Below are positions 1 to 11,933 of a DNA stretch of 64,000 bases, in pieces. The notes under the pieces are model-generated. The model saw only the letters and a program-made list of their open reading frames with translations. It was not told where the DNA came from and searched no databases. The stretch lies in contig CM049308.1 of the NCBI GenBank assembly GCA_026874595.1, positions 74,188,624 through 74,252,623 on the forward strand. Direction: 5' to 3'. Within the stretch, counting starts at the first letter, position 1, and the number at the start of each line of letters is the position of its first letter. Source of the stretch: Sipunculus nudus (lineage: Eukaryota; Annelida; Sipuncula; Golfingiida; Sipunculidae). The position numbers were made by a program, and so were the translations under genes.

Positions 1-780
1 CATCAATCCATAATTTCTCAGGAATAGCAAGAACTAGCATCCCCAAATTTTATGCAAAAATCTTTCACATATCAAATTTTGTGGAATTTAGTGTTTTGTG
101 GCGCCATCTGCATTAACTTAAATTAATGGGGGAAAAGTTAAAATTCCTTTGAAAATCTTCTCTCTAATCATTCAGCAAAATGTTTCAATATTTCACAGAA
201 ATGATCCAAGAGACAAGCTTTCTCAAATTCGTAAAATGGTTTTGGTTTGATGAATTTTGGCCGCGTTACAGGAATTTGAGATTAGTCATTTGGCAAGTGA
301 GCATACTAACATAACATGCGGTCATAAACCTTGTAATTTTAGCCACTTCCAGCTTAACGTTTTGTGATGATACTGTCAAGCTGAATGGGTTAATTTTTTA
401 CAAGAACATTCTAGGATAGGTTTTTTTTTTAATTGTACGAGAATAGGTTGGATACATTGATATTTGGTAGAGTCATACTCTCATTGAAAGCTTAAGTTGG
501 TCTTGAGGCCATTAGTAAGCCTATTTCAAACTGAGGGCTGCAATAGTCTCCTTCTGCAAAACTGTTGTTTCAATTTATTGTAAAATTGCAAAAATAATTA
601 TTTTTAGGTGGCCTTTGTTCAAGTTTACTTAAATGATTTTTGGCACAATTATAAGACCTTTAAAATGAAAGGACTGCATCTTTTATTATTCTAAACATTT
701 TTATAACAAATTATATGAAGCATTAGCTTGAAAAACGTATTTTAGCCAACGTCTTTCAGTATGTATAAACATATTTACCA
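1..780. other. non-coding AT-rich DNA
   Basis: No exon, RNA gene or convincing repeat boundary is seen here. All reading frames are short and lack recognisable domains. Confidence 0.5.
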
Positions 781-799
781 ACGGGCCAGGTGCCTGTAT

Positions 800-1200
800 T
801 TATAAATAGCTTGGCAGACTGCCAACTGGTCAGATTTGGCAACAGACCAAAGGTCAGCCTAGATCAAATTTTAGCTTTGGCAGGCTGCCAACTGTATCAG
901 TTTAGGCAACAGATCAAGAGTTCATATAATGCAGCCAGGTATTGGTCATGAGTTCACTCAGTGCAGAAGCTGCATTCTGTTTATAGCTTCGGCAGACAGC
1001 CCACTGCATCAGATATGGCGCCAAAGGTCAGCGTATCTCTATTTATAACTTTGGCAGACCGCCGACTGTGTCAGATTATGCAACAGGTCAAGATTTCATT
1101 CAGTGTAGCAAGGTATAGGTCAAAACTTCACTCATTCTAACAAGGTGCAGGTCAGAAGTTCACTCAGTGCAGTAGCTTGAGCCAGAAGTTTGTCACAGAT
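800..1200. repeat. degenerate tandem repeat
   Basis: A unit of roughly 70-100 bases recurs about four times (near 806, 876, 975 and 1046). Its core reads like TTTGGCAGACTGCCAACTG followed by a TCAGATTTGGCAACAG-like stretch and AAGGTCAG. A second short motif, GTTCACTCAGTGCAG, recurs near 953 and 1158. The copies have drifted and no coding frame runs through them. Confidence 0.6.
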
Positions 1201-1261
1201 AACTCGGGACAACTGCCTTTCTCACCTAAGCTCTGTCAGCCCAGTTCATAAAACTCGAGGG

Positions 1262-1620
1262 AAGTTTGGTGTATTGACCAGATATTTTGACCTGTATATG
1301 CGTCTTTGATGACTTTCTGGATCACAAGACTGGTGTCGCCACCTACAATGACTTTTGCACAATGTATGTGCCTGCTTATTAATGAGGAGGAATTTGATAT
1401 ATCAGCCTGAAATTGGGCATATTTATACATATCGGATAGCTTTGTCGTATAGAAGACTATTGGCGCCACTTACAATATTTTTGCACAGTTAATCTCCCTT
1501 TTTTTCTCAGGAGGGGTTTGATATATCAGCCTGAAATCGGTCATATGTATACATCTCTGATAACATCGTCATAATCAAGACTGGTGGTGCCAACTACAAT
1601 CATTTTTAGTCATGGTCCGT
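1262..1620. repeat. three-copy tandem repeat, about 125 bp unit
   Basis: Three diverged copies start near 1262, 1383 and 1509. Each carries a segment like TTTGATATATCAGCCTGAAA and a segment like AAGACTGGTGTCGCCACCTA. The short minus-strand reading frames here are by-products of the repeat. Confidence 0.6.
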
Positions 1621-1887
1621 TGTTCGCCCGGCAGTCCGGCCGTCTGTCCGCTGACAGGGCATGTTAAAATCTGTTGGATATATGAATCCAAAATTTTGCA
1701 TACAGTAAGATGTCCTCAAAATCTCCGTCCATTCTGAAAATTGGGTCACTACGACTTCATCCCTTTGAGATATTAAGGAAAAACACCAATTTTCCATTAA
1801 AAACCCATGTTTCACTTTAAAACTGCATGATATCAAAACCACTGATCTGATATTGATCATATTTAACATTACCATTCCTCTCTCTCT

Positions 1888-1888
<1 letters not shown>

Positions 1889-1947
<59 letters not shown>
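1889..1947. repeat. (TA)n microsatellite
   Basis: A nearly pure TA run of about 59 bases preceded by a short CT run. Confidence 0.95.
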
Positions 1948-1949
<2 letters not shown>

Positions 1950-2049
1950 TATGTACATACCAGAAATTAGGTCAGTATTGTGTAATTCTTAAAGTTATGG
2001 GCCCGAACATAATTCACTTTGTAAAAAAAATCAGGAAATAAATTTACTC

Positions 2050-3619
2050 ATTAAACATGAAAATTATTTAAGCTGGAGGCTTTTTTCCAGGGATGTAAGT
2101 TTATATAATCAAGATTTAATTGTATACCCAAAATTAGATCTGAATTTTGAATTTTTTTAAAATTATTTGCATAAACATAAAATCAGTACCTTAAATTTTT
2201 TCCAACTTTGGCCATGGCACTTTTTTCTGTATGCACTGTTGATTTAATTTTCACATCATGTAAACTTCTCCAGGCAGCTGCCTTAGCTCAGCTTGCCTGT
2301 TCTTTTGCTCAGCCCTGCACCCCCCCCCCCCCCCGCAATGATGCATAAACTAGATAAATGTTATAATTTTCTATATTTGATTCATTCTTATTTTAGATTT
2401 TTGCTACATTTTGGATTTTGTATTCTATCACAGTTGGTTACAATCATTCAAGTGCACATTTAATGTTGTCCACAAACTGGTGTATTGCTGTTAAAGTGTG
2501 GATGTTCATAAGATGAGGAATTCCTCACTTCAGAAGAGTAAAAACGTTGCATTCTTTTCACAAGGTGTGAAATTGAATATTAATTTCAGTATTAAATTAT
2601 AGATAAGATAAAAAAAATTGGGTTTAATATATACCCCAGAAAGTGAAATAAAGGTATCAGTCCTTTCTGTCAACTGTCTGTCCATCTGTAATATTTTATA
2701 TGCAACACAGCATCTCAAAACTGTTACTGTTTTTTTTATGGCAGTCTTGTCAGAGTATAAGTTTTGCAATCATATATTTATATATATATATATATTATTA
2801 TTATTATTATTATATATTTTTACCATTTCCTCATTGCTTTCATATGCTTATACATAAGAAAAACAATTACATCAGAAATAAGCATATTTTTCATTTGCTG
2901 AAATTTTTCAAACTTCAGCTGAGCGCCGTGACCCATGGGTCCCTTGTTGTGTTGTATGCACCCTTGCAATAATTTCAGCAGTGGTGTTTGTGTTATTGTT
3001 TCTCGTTCAAAATATGTAGTACTTGCATTGTTCGTATACATGTTACACATGTACTTGAAAAGTAATGGTTCAGCATTGAAGCATTATACCTGGTGTATAT
3101 CCCATTACACAAGTACGCATTAGGCCTGTAGGCCTTGTTATTAAATTTCCGAACGGTAGAAGCCCCTGCCTCTATGGAAATTTAACCCGTCTTTAGATGT
3201 GAACTTAATGATTTTACAGTATCGCAAACTATTAAAAATAAAGTCTGTAGATTTAATTCATGTGTCTTATGTCCCTGAGACGCCCCTCTCTCTCCCCTCT
3301 GTCTCCCTCTTTCTTTTTATCACTCTTTACCTCCCCCCGACCCCCCCCCCCCCCCCCACCACACACACACATTTTCTCCCTCTCCCTCCCTCCATCTGCC
3401 TCAGTATGATCATAAGATAACAAGGATGATACTTGGTGTCCTCAATTTTTTTCAGAGGAACCTTCAAATCTACATTGATTTTGTCCTCTGGGGCTCATAT
3501 AGTGCATAAACACAGTGAACAGCCTGGTTGGTCCTATTAAGTGCAGGGGTATGATGTAGTCTTTTCATGCAGAGTGTGACGTATGTTCATTATAGCATAT
3601 ATACGTATAATATGGTAAT

Positions 3620-3659
<40 letters not shown>

Positions 3660-5455
3660 GGGTCTTATCACTGCCCGTCATTACTAAGACCAGCCATTTT
3701 TTACCAGGAACACGTGCGTGTACATATTAATTGTGTCCAGAACCATTTGATGTTATCACATGGTATGCTTCCTTAAAAAAAAAAGCAGTACTGACAGCGC
3801 ATGGCACCAGTTGAAAATTTACATGCAAATATTATTTGTAAATGCTTATTGATTGACGAGTGTATGACCTGGGTGTCAGTATTCAACAGTCAGTCTTTTA
3901 TCACATAACTATGTCTAGACTGTCACAATGCAGTGCAATTCTCTCTGGATCTCAGATTTTAAAACACTCGGGGTTTTTTTCAGACACAAAAGATGCCAAA
4001 CACAAATATAGGTAGTCAGAGACGTGAAAGCGCTTAATTACCCGAACGGTTAAAATGATTTAAAGGGGCCTATTCCGATATCTGAAGATCTCCTGGACCT
4101 TTCATAACAGCCAAAAAGCGCCGACCCCATGGTACCTGGTTTGTTTATATTTACGTGTTTATAACAGGCGGGGTCCCCTACAAAATGGCCGCTAATCGTA
4201 ATCCAAACACATCCAATCAGAATATCCAGTTGGAAATCAGACAAACCAGAGCAGGTCTGCCAGATCACTCTTTTTTAAAAGCGTCACTATTTTTTTAAGG
4301 AATTCCTAATAATGACACGAATTACTCTTTTTCACCCTTTATCAGTTTTAATATGGTATATACTATTTCACTCCTGCTTAAACAGTCCAGTTAGGACAAA
4401 AATATTCGATCAAGATTAGTATAAGATCTTTCGTTGATTTTATGTGTGCAAATATCTAGCATGTGTCACTACATGTTGAAAACACCCTCAACTTCATGCA
4501 GTGGTGTGTGCAGTGTGCACCATGTATGTCTCTGACTTTGATTATAATATATATATACACATTTTTATTATTCGAAGCACACATTTTATTCAGTCTGTTC
4601 TGAAAGAATGGGTAATTGACGCTTATTTTACTCTTTTTCAATTTTTGTTTCAAATGGGTCTAATATTTTTTCCAGAGCACTTACTTTTTTTGGGCATTTA
4701 CATTTTACATACCTTCAGAGTTGTGCAAATTATTGTGCAGCTTCGCCTTCCCCCACGAACTGCTAGTGCTCAATCGACCGCCTGATGTAACATTGTTTTT
4801 CTGTTTGTCAACATGGGCAAATGTACCATGTTTACCAACAGCTTATAGATATACAAGCTCATGCGTCCATCGTAGCGGCGTTATGTAAGAACCTTTCTTA
4901 CTCTAAGCCGGATCAACTCCAGTTCATTAATATGCACTCAGATGAAGCCAGAAATCATATAAATTATAAAAATATTATATCTGTTTCTTATAAGGGAGAA
5001 AGGTTCCGCGTTCGAATATGTTCTTTACAACCCCAAATGATTTTGGTCTGAACAGAAGTGTTAGAACACGGTCCAAACATGCCTTAGTTGCATGCCCCCA
5101 TGCCGGAATAAAGAAACTGCCTTACTTTAAAATGGGAAAGAATACTTCAAATGGTAAAAAACAGATACTGGTGATCCAAATTAACTTAAAACTTAAAAGT
5201 TCTGTTCCTTGTGACCTTACCCTACGGTAATATTAGCTCATGTCGGCCTTCATCTGAATTATATCTGTAAATAACAACTTTGAATGATGTCATGCGTAGC
5301 AAATCAGGATTTGTCATCTGTCGGAAGGTTAAATTGCATCTAATCAAAGTACCTTTGGGAAGCTTAAAACCCTATGCATACTGAATTTGGTCAAATTACG
5401 TACATGATATAACATGCTCCATACAGTTGTATTGTTTACCGTGTATAGTTATTAG
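2050..5455. other. non-coding stretch with scattered repeat fragments
   Basis: No exon with a convincing domain or splice framework was found. A segment starting near 4058 (TTTAAAGGGGCCTATTCCG) resembles one near 12,146 (CTTAAAGGAGCCCATTCCG) inside intron 2 of the TSR gene, so at least part of it is a dispersed repeat family. Confidence 0.45.
3622..3658. repeat. (TA)n microsatellite
   Basis: An uninterrupted TA run of about 37 bases in non-coding DNA. The surrounding 2.0-5.4 kb also holds poly-C tracts near 2320 and 3340 but no supported gene. Confidence 0.95.
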
Positions 5456-5947
5456 CCCTGCGCGAAGCGAGTGTTTTTGTTTTCACTCGATTCTGTGTGT
5501 GTAGGACCTATGTAGGTCCGCGCGATATCTGGAGAAAGTATAACGGATGTTATTGAAATTTATTACATTGTTTTGTATTGTGAAAGTGTTCACGAAGTTC
5601 AATTTTGGTGTCAATCAAAGCGTAAATAACCCCAGAATGAGTGTTTATGGGTTTTTATAGGACACTTTTCCACTTGCACTTGTTGCATGTGACCATACGG
5701 CCATCTGTCGAGCATGATCATTTACGTCACAGGCGGAATTGATGTCACGTCGTGTCCCCGAAAGGTGTCTGTAAACCAACTTACATCATTCGGGGGGGGG
5801 GGGGGGGGGCTTATTCGTTATGTTCATTGTCAAGTACAGCAAAAAAAAACGATCTCCAGGGCGTCTTTTTCAAAATTTTCGATTAGAAAATTCACAGGAA
5901 TAACACAGGTTTCATAAAAATTCTATATCACTATCTTCCGCGCAGGG
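5456..5947. mobile_element. putative short inverted-repeat DNA element
   Basis: The left end reads CCCTGCGCGAAGCG. The right end, reverse-complemented, reads CCCTGCGCGGAAG. These make imperfect terminal inverted repeats about 492 bases apart. The inside has no coding capacity and includes a poly-G tract near 5791. No clear target duplication is visible, so the superfamily is not assigned. Confidence 0.4.
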
Positions 5948-8216
5948 TTTGCGGCCCCTTATCGGACGTTTTTTTTTTTATTTTAGTTTTATTTTCATAT
6001 ATTTTTTTTAAATAGAACATAATTTTAAAAAGATATGCCTCTTCTGAAAGTTTACGAATGATATTTCCATCTGATGAAACATTGACAGATAATTAACAAG
6101 GTATTTGTGTATATCATTCTCTCCAACACACAGACATATCTATTTCAAAATACGTAGACATCACCCTCAGGCTACAAATCAATCAGATCACAGACCATGA
6201 CGTCAACCTCCCTTGTGAACTACATTTCCGTCTGCTTTAACAAACAGAGTTACAAAATCAAAACTTGTATCTTACTAACGAATCAATAAATGGCTCATTA
6301 TACCAATATATAACCAAGGTCTCACCAATAGACTGGTGCATACTCATTGTTAAGATGAGCGCGGTAATGGCAAAAGGTGACAAGGCTAGATTGATATCTG
6401 ACGTCATGGATCATGGCCTAACAAGCGATGGCATCGTGGGATACATTAACGATACACTTACTCATGTATAGCAACCTACTGGTAAAACACAGACATTTTA
6501 TTTGTACACAATGTGTACACTGTATATCAATGACAAAGGCTGGAGGAAAAATATACCGGTATAATTACTGGTAATTGTTGGAAAGCTTCCCCGGAGAGCG
6601 TGTTACTCTTATTAACTAATAGGTCATACAGCTTTTATTAAATGAGAGTAGTGCTGCCTGTCTTTCCCAAAGTTATATGCCAGTAAAATGTGGCAAAATA
6701 AAGGAAGCTGTCATGAAGGGGCGAGGCATAGACCTAATTCACTTGAGTAACACCAAAACTATTTACCTTGCTAACAATTTTAGAAATACAATAACATCAA
6801 TATCTAAGAAAGTCTATTTTTACAACTTTTCATTCCAATGTATTTATGATGCTTGTGTACGTCCACTAGCAAAAAGCACAAAGAATAGCATTTAAAAGTA
6901 GCTCATTGATTGTTTAATGTCATAGATATTCTGAAGAAATGTAAAGATCAAAGTGAGGTTGGTTACCGATGAAAGAAGTTTTGTCACTTGATTGGCTTCA
7001 AGACTCAGAAGAACACAGTTTATAAAATATATATATATATTTGTTGTAATGATGAAGTTTTTCTTTATGTATTTGGACAATATAGTCCCTCGATCCACAG
7101 GCGCTTAGGTCCCTATTGGTACAAATATTAATTGGCTTGCTTTTTTCAAGCAGTTTAATAAACATCCCCCTAAGCTTTAATGAGCGCCAAATCACCAATA
7201 ATGCTGGCAAGGGACTTGTTTACTTTGCAAGGCACAAGTTCGGAATTTTCGTTTCCAACTGCACTGCCTCCATAAATATATATAGAGCAGACCTCCACAG
7301 AAAGGTTATTTTTGCGGCATAGTGATTGACTCTAAACAGGAGATATAGACTGGTACCCAGCACAGTTTGTAATTGTCATGCAAATATAGGGATCCAAGCT
7401 CCTGTGATCCCTCGTGCACTTGTTCAGTCTCATGAAACTAGAAGGAAGTCTACATATTTCAACTAGATTTAATAAGACTCTTGTCATGCCTTTGTTGCAA
7501 TGGTTGCATACATTATATACTAATGTAAACTTCAAGTTTTGTCTGTGAGACCACGTTGTGATGTTTGTAGACCTTCGTCGATTTTTTGTCAGTTTATTTG
7601 TCGATCATCGCCTCGGTCCTGCGTCGCTCAGTATTCGTAATTTTATGATGAATCTCTTAATAATGCCATCTCTACTGATTTAAGTGCATTTCGTCAAAAT
7701 TATAATATTTATGATATTATTTAAGATGGGGATACGATTGCTGTCATTTGACGGTGTCAAAGATTGAGGATAAGATGCGTTGAGCTCTTATTAGGTCTCG
7801 GGGTGATTAAGTAGTTATTATGCAGGTATTTCTATTTGAATCCGCGCTGTAATAATAAGAAATAAACCATAAAATAAAATAAAGAAGAAAGGTCAAAGCA
7901 AAAAGGGGTTCAGGGAAAACACCAAAGAAGATCATATACCTACGTAAAATATCTCCAAAGAAAGTAAGGATATATATATATATATATATATATAAGAAAT
8001 ATATATTCACGAAACTAAGGGAAAATTATTAAAACGTGTACCAGGAGAACATATACGAGAAGGGCAGGACAAAAATCACAACAAAAATCACTGACTAAGA
8101 CAACAAAAAATCCTTATAAAGACACTAATAATTAATAACCGTTTAATAGGTTTCAAACTAAGAAATTGTAATCGAGATAAATCATAAGGAATCTCCGAAA
8201 ATATGCTCATTTGCCA
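5948..8216. other. non-coding stretch
   Basis: No supported gene. It contains a (TA)n run near 7970-7994 and short, domain-free reading frames on both strands. Confidence 0.45.
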
Positions 8217-8220
8217 TTAA

Positions 8221-8679
8221 AGGTGCCAAATCACCTACCATTTGAAAAGATTTTATGTGATTTTTGGCTTCCTCTGTGTATATACTAATGATCTAAGGGT
8301 TATTTTGATTGTGTAAAGTTCTAATAAGGCCTTCGTGTAGGATGTGTGAACTTGTTTATCAACATGTTTGTAAAAACAGAAATGTTGACAAAAGAGGAAA
8401 GTTATGTAACCTTAGGTGGTAGGTTGCATATAAGCGAAGGAAGAACGGTCACTTGTTGCAAAACGCTATTTGCAAAGCTCTTGCTTATCTGACTTGCTGC
8501 CAGATGCGCTTGTTGAGTTTGCTTTGATTATTTTGACGGGCCCCCGCATATAAAGATGTTGATATAAACAAATCAAGCAGCCTGTGTGTGGTGACATTCA
8601 CGTTTTCTGGTCTCTTTTTATGAAAGCTCCATTGTATTACCTTTAATTTAAAAAGGTCATATAGGTGATTAGGGCCCTA
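8221..8679. mobile_element. TTAA-flanked MITE, copy 1 (piggyBac-like)
   Basis: A 459-base non-coding element flanked by TTAA on both sides (8217-8220 and 8680-8683). The left end contains AATCACCTA within AGGTGCCAAATCACCTA. The right end reverse-complemented is TAGGGCCCTAATCACCTA. A second diverged copy with the same ends and flanks lies at 15,371-15,832. TTAA duplication is typical of piggyBac and some Kolobok families, so the assignment is by target site only. Confidence 0.7.
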
Positions 8680-8689
8680 TTAAAGTGTT

Positions 8690-9530
8690 TTGCTTACATA
8701 ATCCTGGGATATGTTTAATATAAAAGTATAGTGTATTTAATATTCTGAAATAATAAAAACAACCGGCACAGTTATACAGCACGGTAATACAACTGCTATA
8801 CCTGTGATATTGCGAGAGAGAGAGCATGTTAATTCCCGCATATAAATAGTGTGACACACCATAACACCTGTAATACTTCAAGGTAAGTTATATTAAAATG
8901 AGGCATTGCAATGCTTGCACAAGATGTTGCCAATCAGCAGGGTGGTCTTGTCAATCAGCCTTGCACACTTCAGAACGTTTCAAAATGTTCTGTATTGACA
9001 TGTATATATTCAAAGTGTCATATGTGAAGTATTATACCATAATTGGCCTTTGTTTCATAAGGCTATATGTAATAACGTTGTATTCCATAAGTAATTGATA
9101 AAGCGTTTGACCGGGACCCATCCAAATGAGACCCGTTCATCTCGGATGACACCGTGTGATGTACCAACCTTTCCTCATAATATCATCCTTGATTATCATC
9201 TCATGTCATCTTCAGTGCAACTTCCTTTACTGCGTAAAAAAAAAAGGTTCAAGGGACTCTATAGTTTACTAGGTGCAGCTGAACGTTCTCTGGGCTAACC
9301 GTACCAGTAGCGAGTACTATAAATGCTTCATAAATCGTGTAATTTGTCGGATCTCTCTTTGTCATTCATCGTGGTTCACATGTGAATGTATACGCTGCTA
9401 GCACTTTGTTTCAGAATTCACGCTTAAAGATCGTTGCCCACGCTTGTCCGAACATGAAAAGAATCATTAAAAAACTGTATTTGTTTCCAATTTATAAGGT
9501 GCAGTTTTAGTAGTTAGAATGTGTGTGGAC
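8690..9530. other. non-coding stretch
   Basis: No gene is supported. Sequence near 9325 (ATGCTTCATAAATCGTGTAA) recurs in similar form near 49,196, hinting that the block duplicated at 9.5-10.6 kb may extend further upstream in degraded form. Confidence 0.4.
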
Positions 9531-9534
9531 AGAA

Positions 9535-10633
9535 AAATCAGGTCAGCTGATGTTACAGGTAACATATATGCAATTTACATTCTATGAACAACAAAGAAAC
9601 ACATTTTTGTAATAAATATTTATATTCGCTTAGTATTAAATCTTAAGCAGCAGTTGTTATATCCTTTATATATCCATTTAGTTACACAGATTGTGGTTTT
9701 GTTAATTGCTGAGATATGCCTGACGGCAGCCGGTGACTCCATAGGCAGCGCGTGTGCTCGTCGCCGTTTAAGGGGTTTGTTCTCTGGATGCTTTGGGTTT
9801 AAATAACTAAACCTCCAGTTGACAGCCAACGTCTCTACATGAAATTGATACTCTGGGAAGTCATGTGATATGAAAGTTCCTGGTATACTTTGGGTAATAA
9901 CATGAATGCATGCGGTTTAATCAGCCAGGTGTTAAAGTAATAATACGTATAATGATAACAGCTATATGCATCGGATTTTTAATTTCATTCTTTAATTCTT
10001 TAATTTCATTCTTTAAATAATGTTTCCATCAGTGTTGTAGTCGCGTCAACACGCCCCGAGTCCGAGTGCAAGTACGATTCCAGGTCACTGGAGTCCATGT
10101 CCGGGCCCTTGAGGTTCGAGTCCAAGTCTCTTTCTTTAAAGTCCGAGTCTTTTGAAACTCGAGTCCAAGTCTGAGGCTTTGTCAAATTAAAATATCCTCA
10201 TTTAAATGCACGTAAATTTATTAATTTAAGATTTTAATCATTATTTGTATGTTAAGGGATAACTGCAAAGTCGAAGCAATAACTGACTTTGATTTGTCTA
10301 TGGTTTGCATATATAATAAAAGACATCTGTGAAAGCATTCAAATCTTCGTAGAATGCTTTTAAGTTTGCACGTCCAGTCTGAACTACTGGAATCGAAATG
10401 GACTGACTCGACCACTCGAGTTCTTGAATCCAAGTCTGAGATAAGCGGACTCGACTCCAGTCCAAGTCCGGACTCGACTCGAGTCCAACATCACTGGCCT
10501 CTTGAAGCCAACTTCTAAATGTGAATGTTCTGATGCGTCAATCGTCTAAAAATCGTCTCCGTACAGCCCGTTGATTTAAACATACTCGCTTAATCACTGC
10601 TCGGTACGGCTACCTGAGTAATAATATGATTAT
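9535..10633. repeat. duplicated block, copy A
   Basis: This block aligns with 49,509-49,990. Shared stretches include ATCAGGTCAGCTGATG, CTATGAACAACAAAGAAACA, AAATAACTAAACCTCCA and CCGTACAGCCCGTTGATTTA. Copy B lacks the part matching about 9832-10,394. The point where copy B meets the Gypsy LTR corresponds to about 10,633 here, so this copy preserves the uninterrupted paralogous site. Confidence 0.8.
10030..10496. mobile_element. putative hAT-like MITE rich in GACTCGAGTCC
   Basis: The left end reads CAGTGTTGTAGTCGCGTC. The right end reverse-complemented reads CAGTGATGTTGGACTCGAG. The subterminal regions are packed with GAGTCC and GACTCGAGTCC motifs, a pattern seen in animal hAT-type MITEs. 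An eight-base target duplication is not evident, so the boundaries are uncertain. Confidence 0.45.
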
Positions 10634-11203
10634 ACACCGAAAGAGTTCCCACCCAAATAACCAAAATTATGTCCAGGTGTCACTGATAATCATCACGTAT
10701 CACACAGTGGACCGTTATCAACGTGTGATATTTAAGCTCAATAAGCATTCTCACGGGCATCTGCATACCAACTTAATGGGCCGGGTCAGAAGCAATCAGC
10801 CTGGGCTGGATGATTTTTCTGCATGCTTAAGAGTATTAATAACAAGCGAACCGAGGCCGTATCCTGGCACGTAGTCGTCGAAAGGTACCGTCCGTCAAAT
10901 CGATAAGTATCTAAGGAGAATCCTCACGATTCAGTCTAACATCCACCTGTTACGGAGTGGTACGTAATTAGTTGCGTGTGATGTGAACCACAACTTGTAC
11001 TATTTAACACCAGAGCGCCCAAGCTTGGCGACATATTCCGACCCAAAAATAGTCCCAAGTTTATAGCTCGCGCAGAGCAAATATTATGTGTCTTCACTGT
11101 GTGACTGAAACGCGCCAGTAATCGTTCTATAGATTGACTATAAGAATAAGGAAAACGTTTTCGCTTGCTCACGCACAAGTAAATATTATGTGATGAGTAT
11201 AAC

Positions 11204-11212
11204 TTTAAAAGG
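11204..11212 (+). promoter_or_regulatory. possible TATA-like element of the TSR gene
   Basis: TTTAAAAGG lies about 70 bases upstream of the start codon at 11,282. It could set a start of transcription near 11,235. This is a weak match in AT-rich DNA and unproven. Confidence 0.2.
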
Positions 11213-11281
11213 TCTGCATCAGAAGAGACAGCACAAACCAACACACGTTTCGTGTATGATTTGCTCAAGAAAGGATATACA

Positions 11282-11361
11282 ATGGTGGAGTCTAGTAGAA
11301 TTAGTGCCGTATTTTTCACGGTAGCGTTTACAGCCAATTTGATCCCTGTTGAGAGTCAATC
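11282..11361 (+). CDS. TSR gene exon 1: start codon and signal peptide
   Basis: Reads MVESSR, then a hydrophobic stretch [15 protein letters not shown], then PVESQS, a classic signal peptide with cleavage expected after the ES or QS region. It ends with two bases of a codon at a GTGAGT donor (phase 2), matching the one-base start of exon 2. A 133-residue minus-strand frame overlaps this exon but has no domain and is a shadow. Confidence 0.85.
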
Positions 11362-11804
11362 GTGAGTTGTTTTTTATCTTTATGCTTATAATTATAGTTT
11401 TCAGTTATTCTGAAGACAGAATGAAAATAATTGATGATTTTATATGGCTTTAAGAAGGAAAATTATTATTAGTTTTAAATATACCAGTGTCCAGATTTTT
11501 TTCGTCCAAGGAACTGCCAAAGGTTTATTCACATCAAGGGTTCGTGGACTCTAATTTTCCTGGAAGTGCGGAAAGCAATTTTTTGTTACAATGGTTTCAC
11601 ATCAATAAGAAAATTTTGTTTTAAAGTATGTTCGAAGTCGTTTTCCACATGTAATATATCGTACCAAGTATTCACGTTTAAGGTGTCCTTTTTGACCTAC
11701 CCTAACCAGTAAATAAATCTATTGTAGACATAACAACATGACAGTATTATATCTCATTATCTGTCTAGCGATTCTGTCTGTCCATTTGTCTGTCTGTCTG
11801 TGTG

Positions 11805-11835
<31 letters not shown>

Positions 11836-11865
11836 ATACTTTGATAGTTATAACTGATGAACATG

Positions 11866-11933
<68 letters not shown>

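Noticed and set aside
10936-11337. 133-residue minus-strand reading frame
   Set aside because: It overlaps the signal-peptide exon on the opposite strand, has no domain, and the plus-strand exon is supported by phase and signal peptide.
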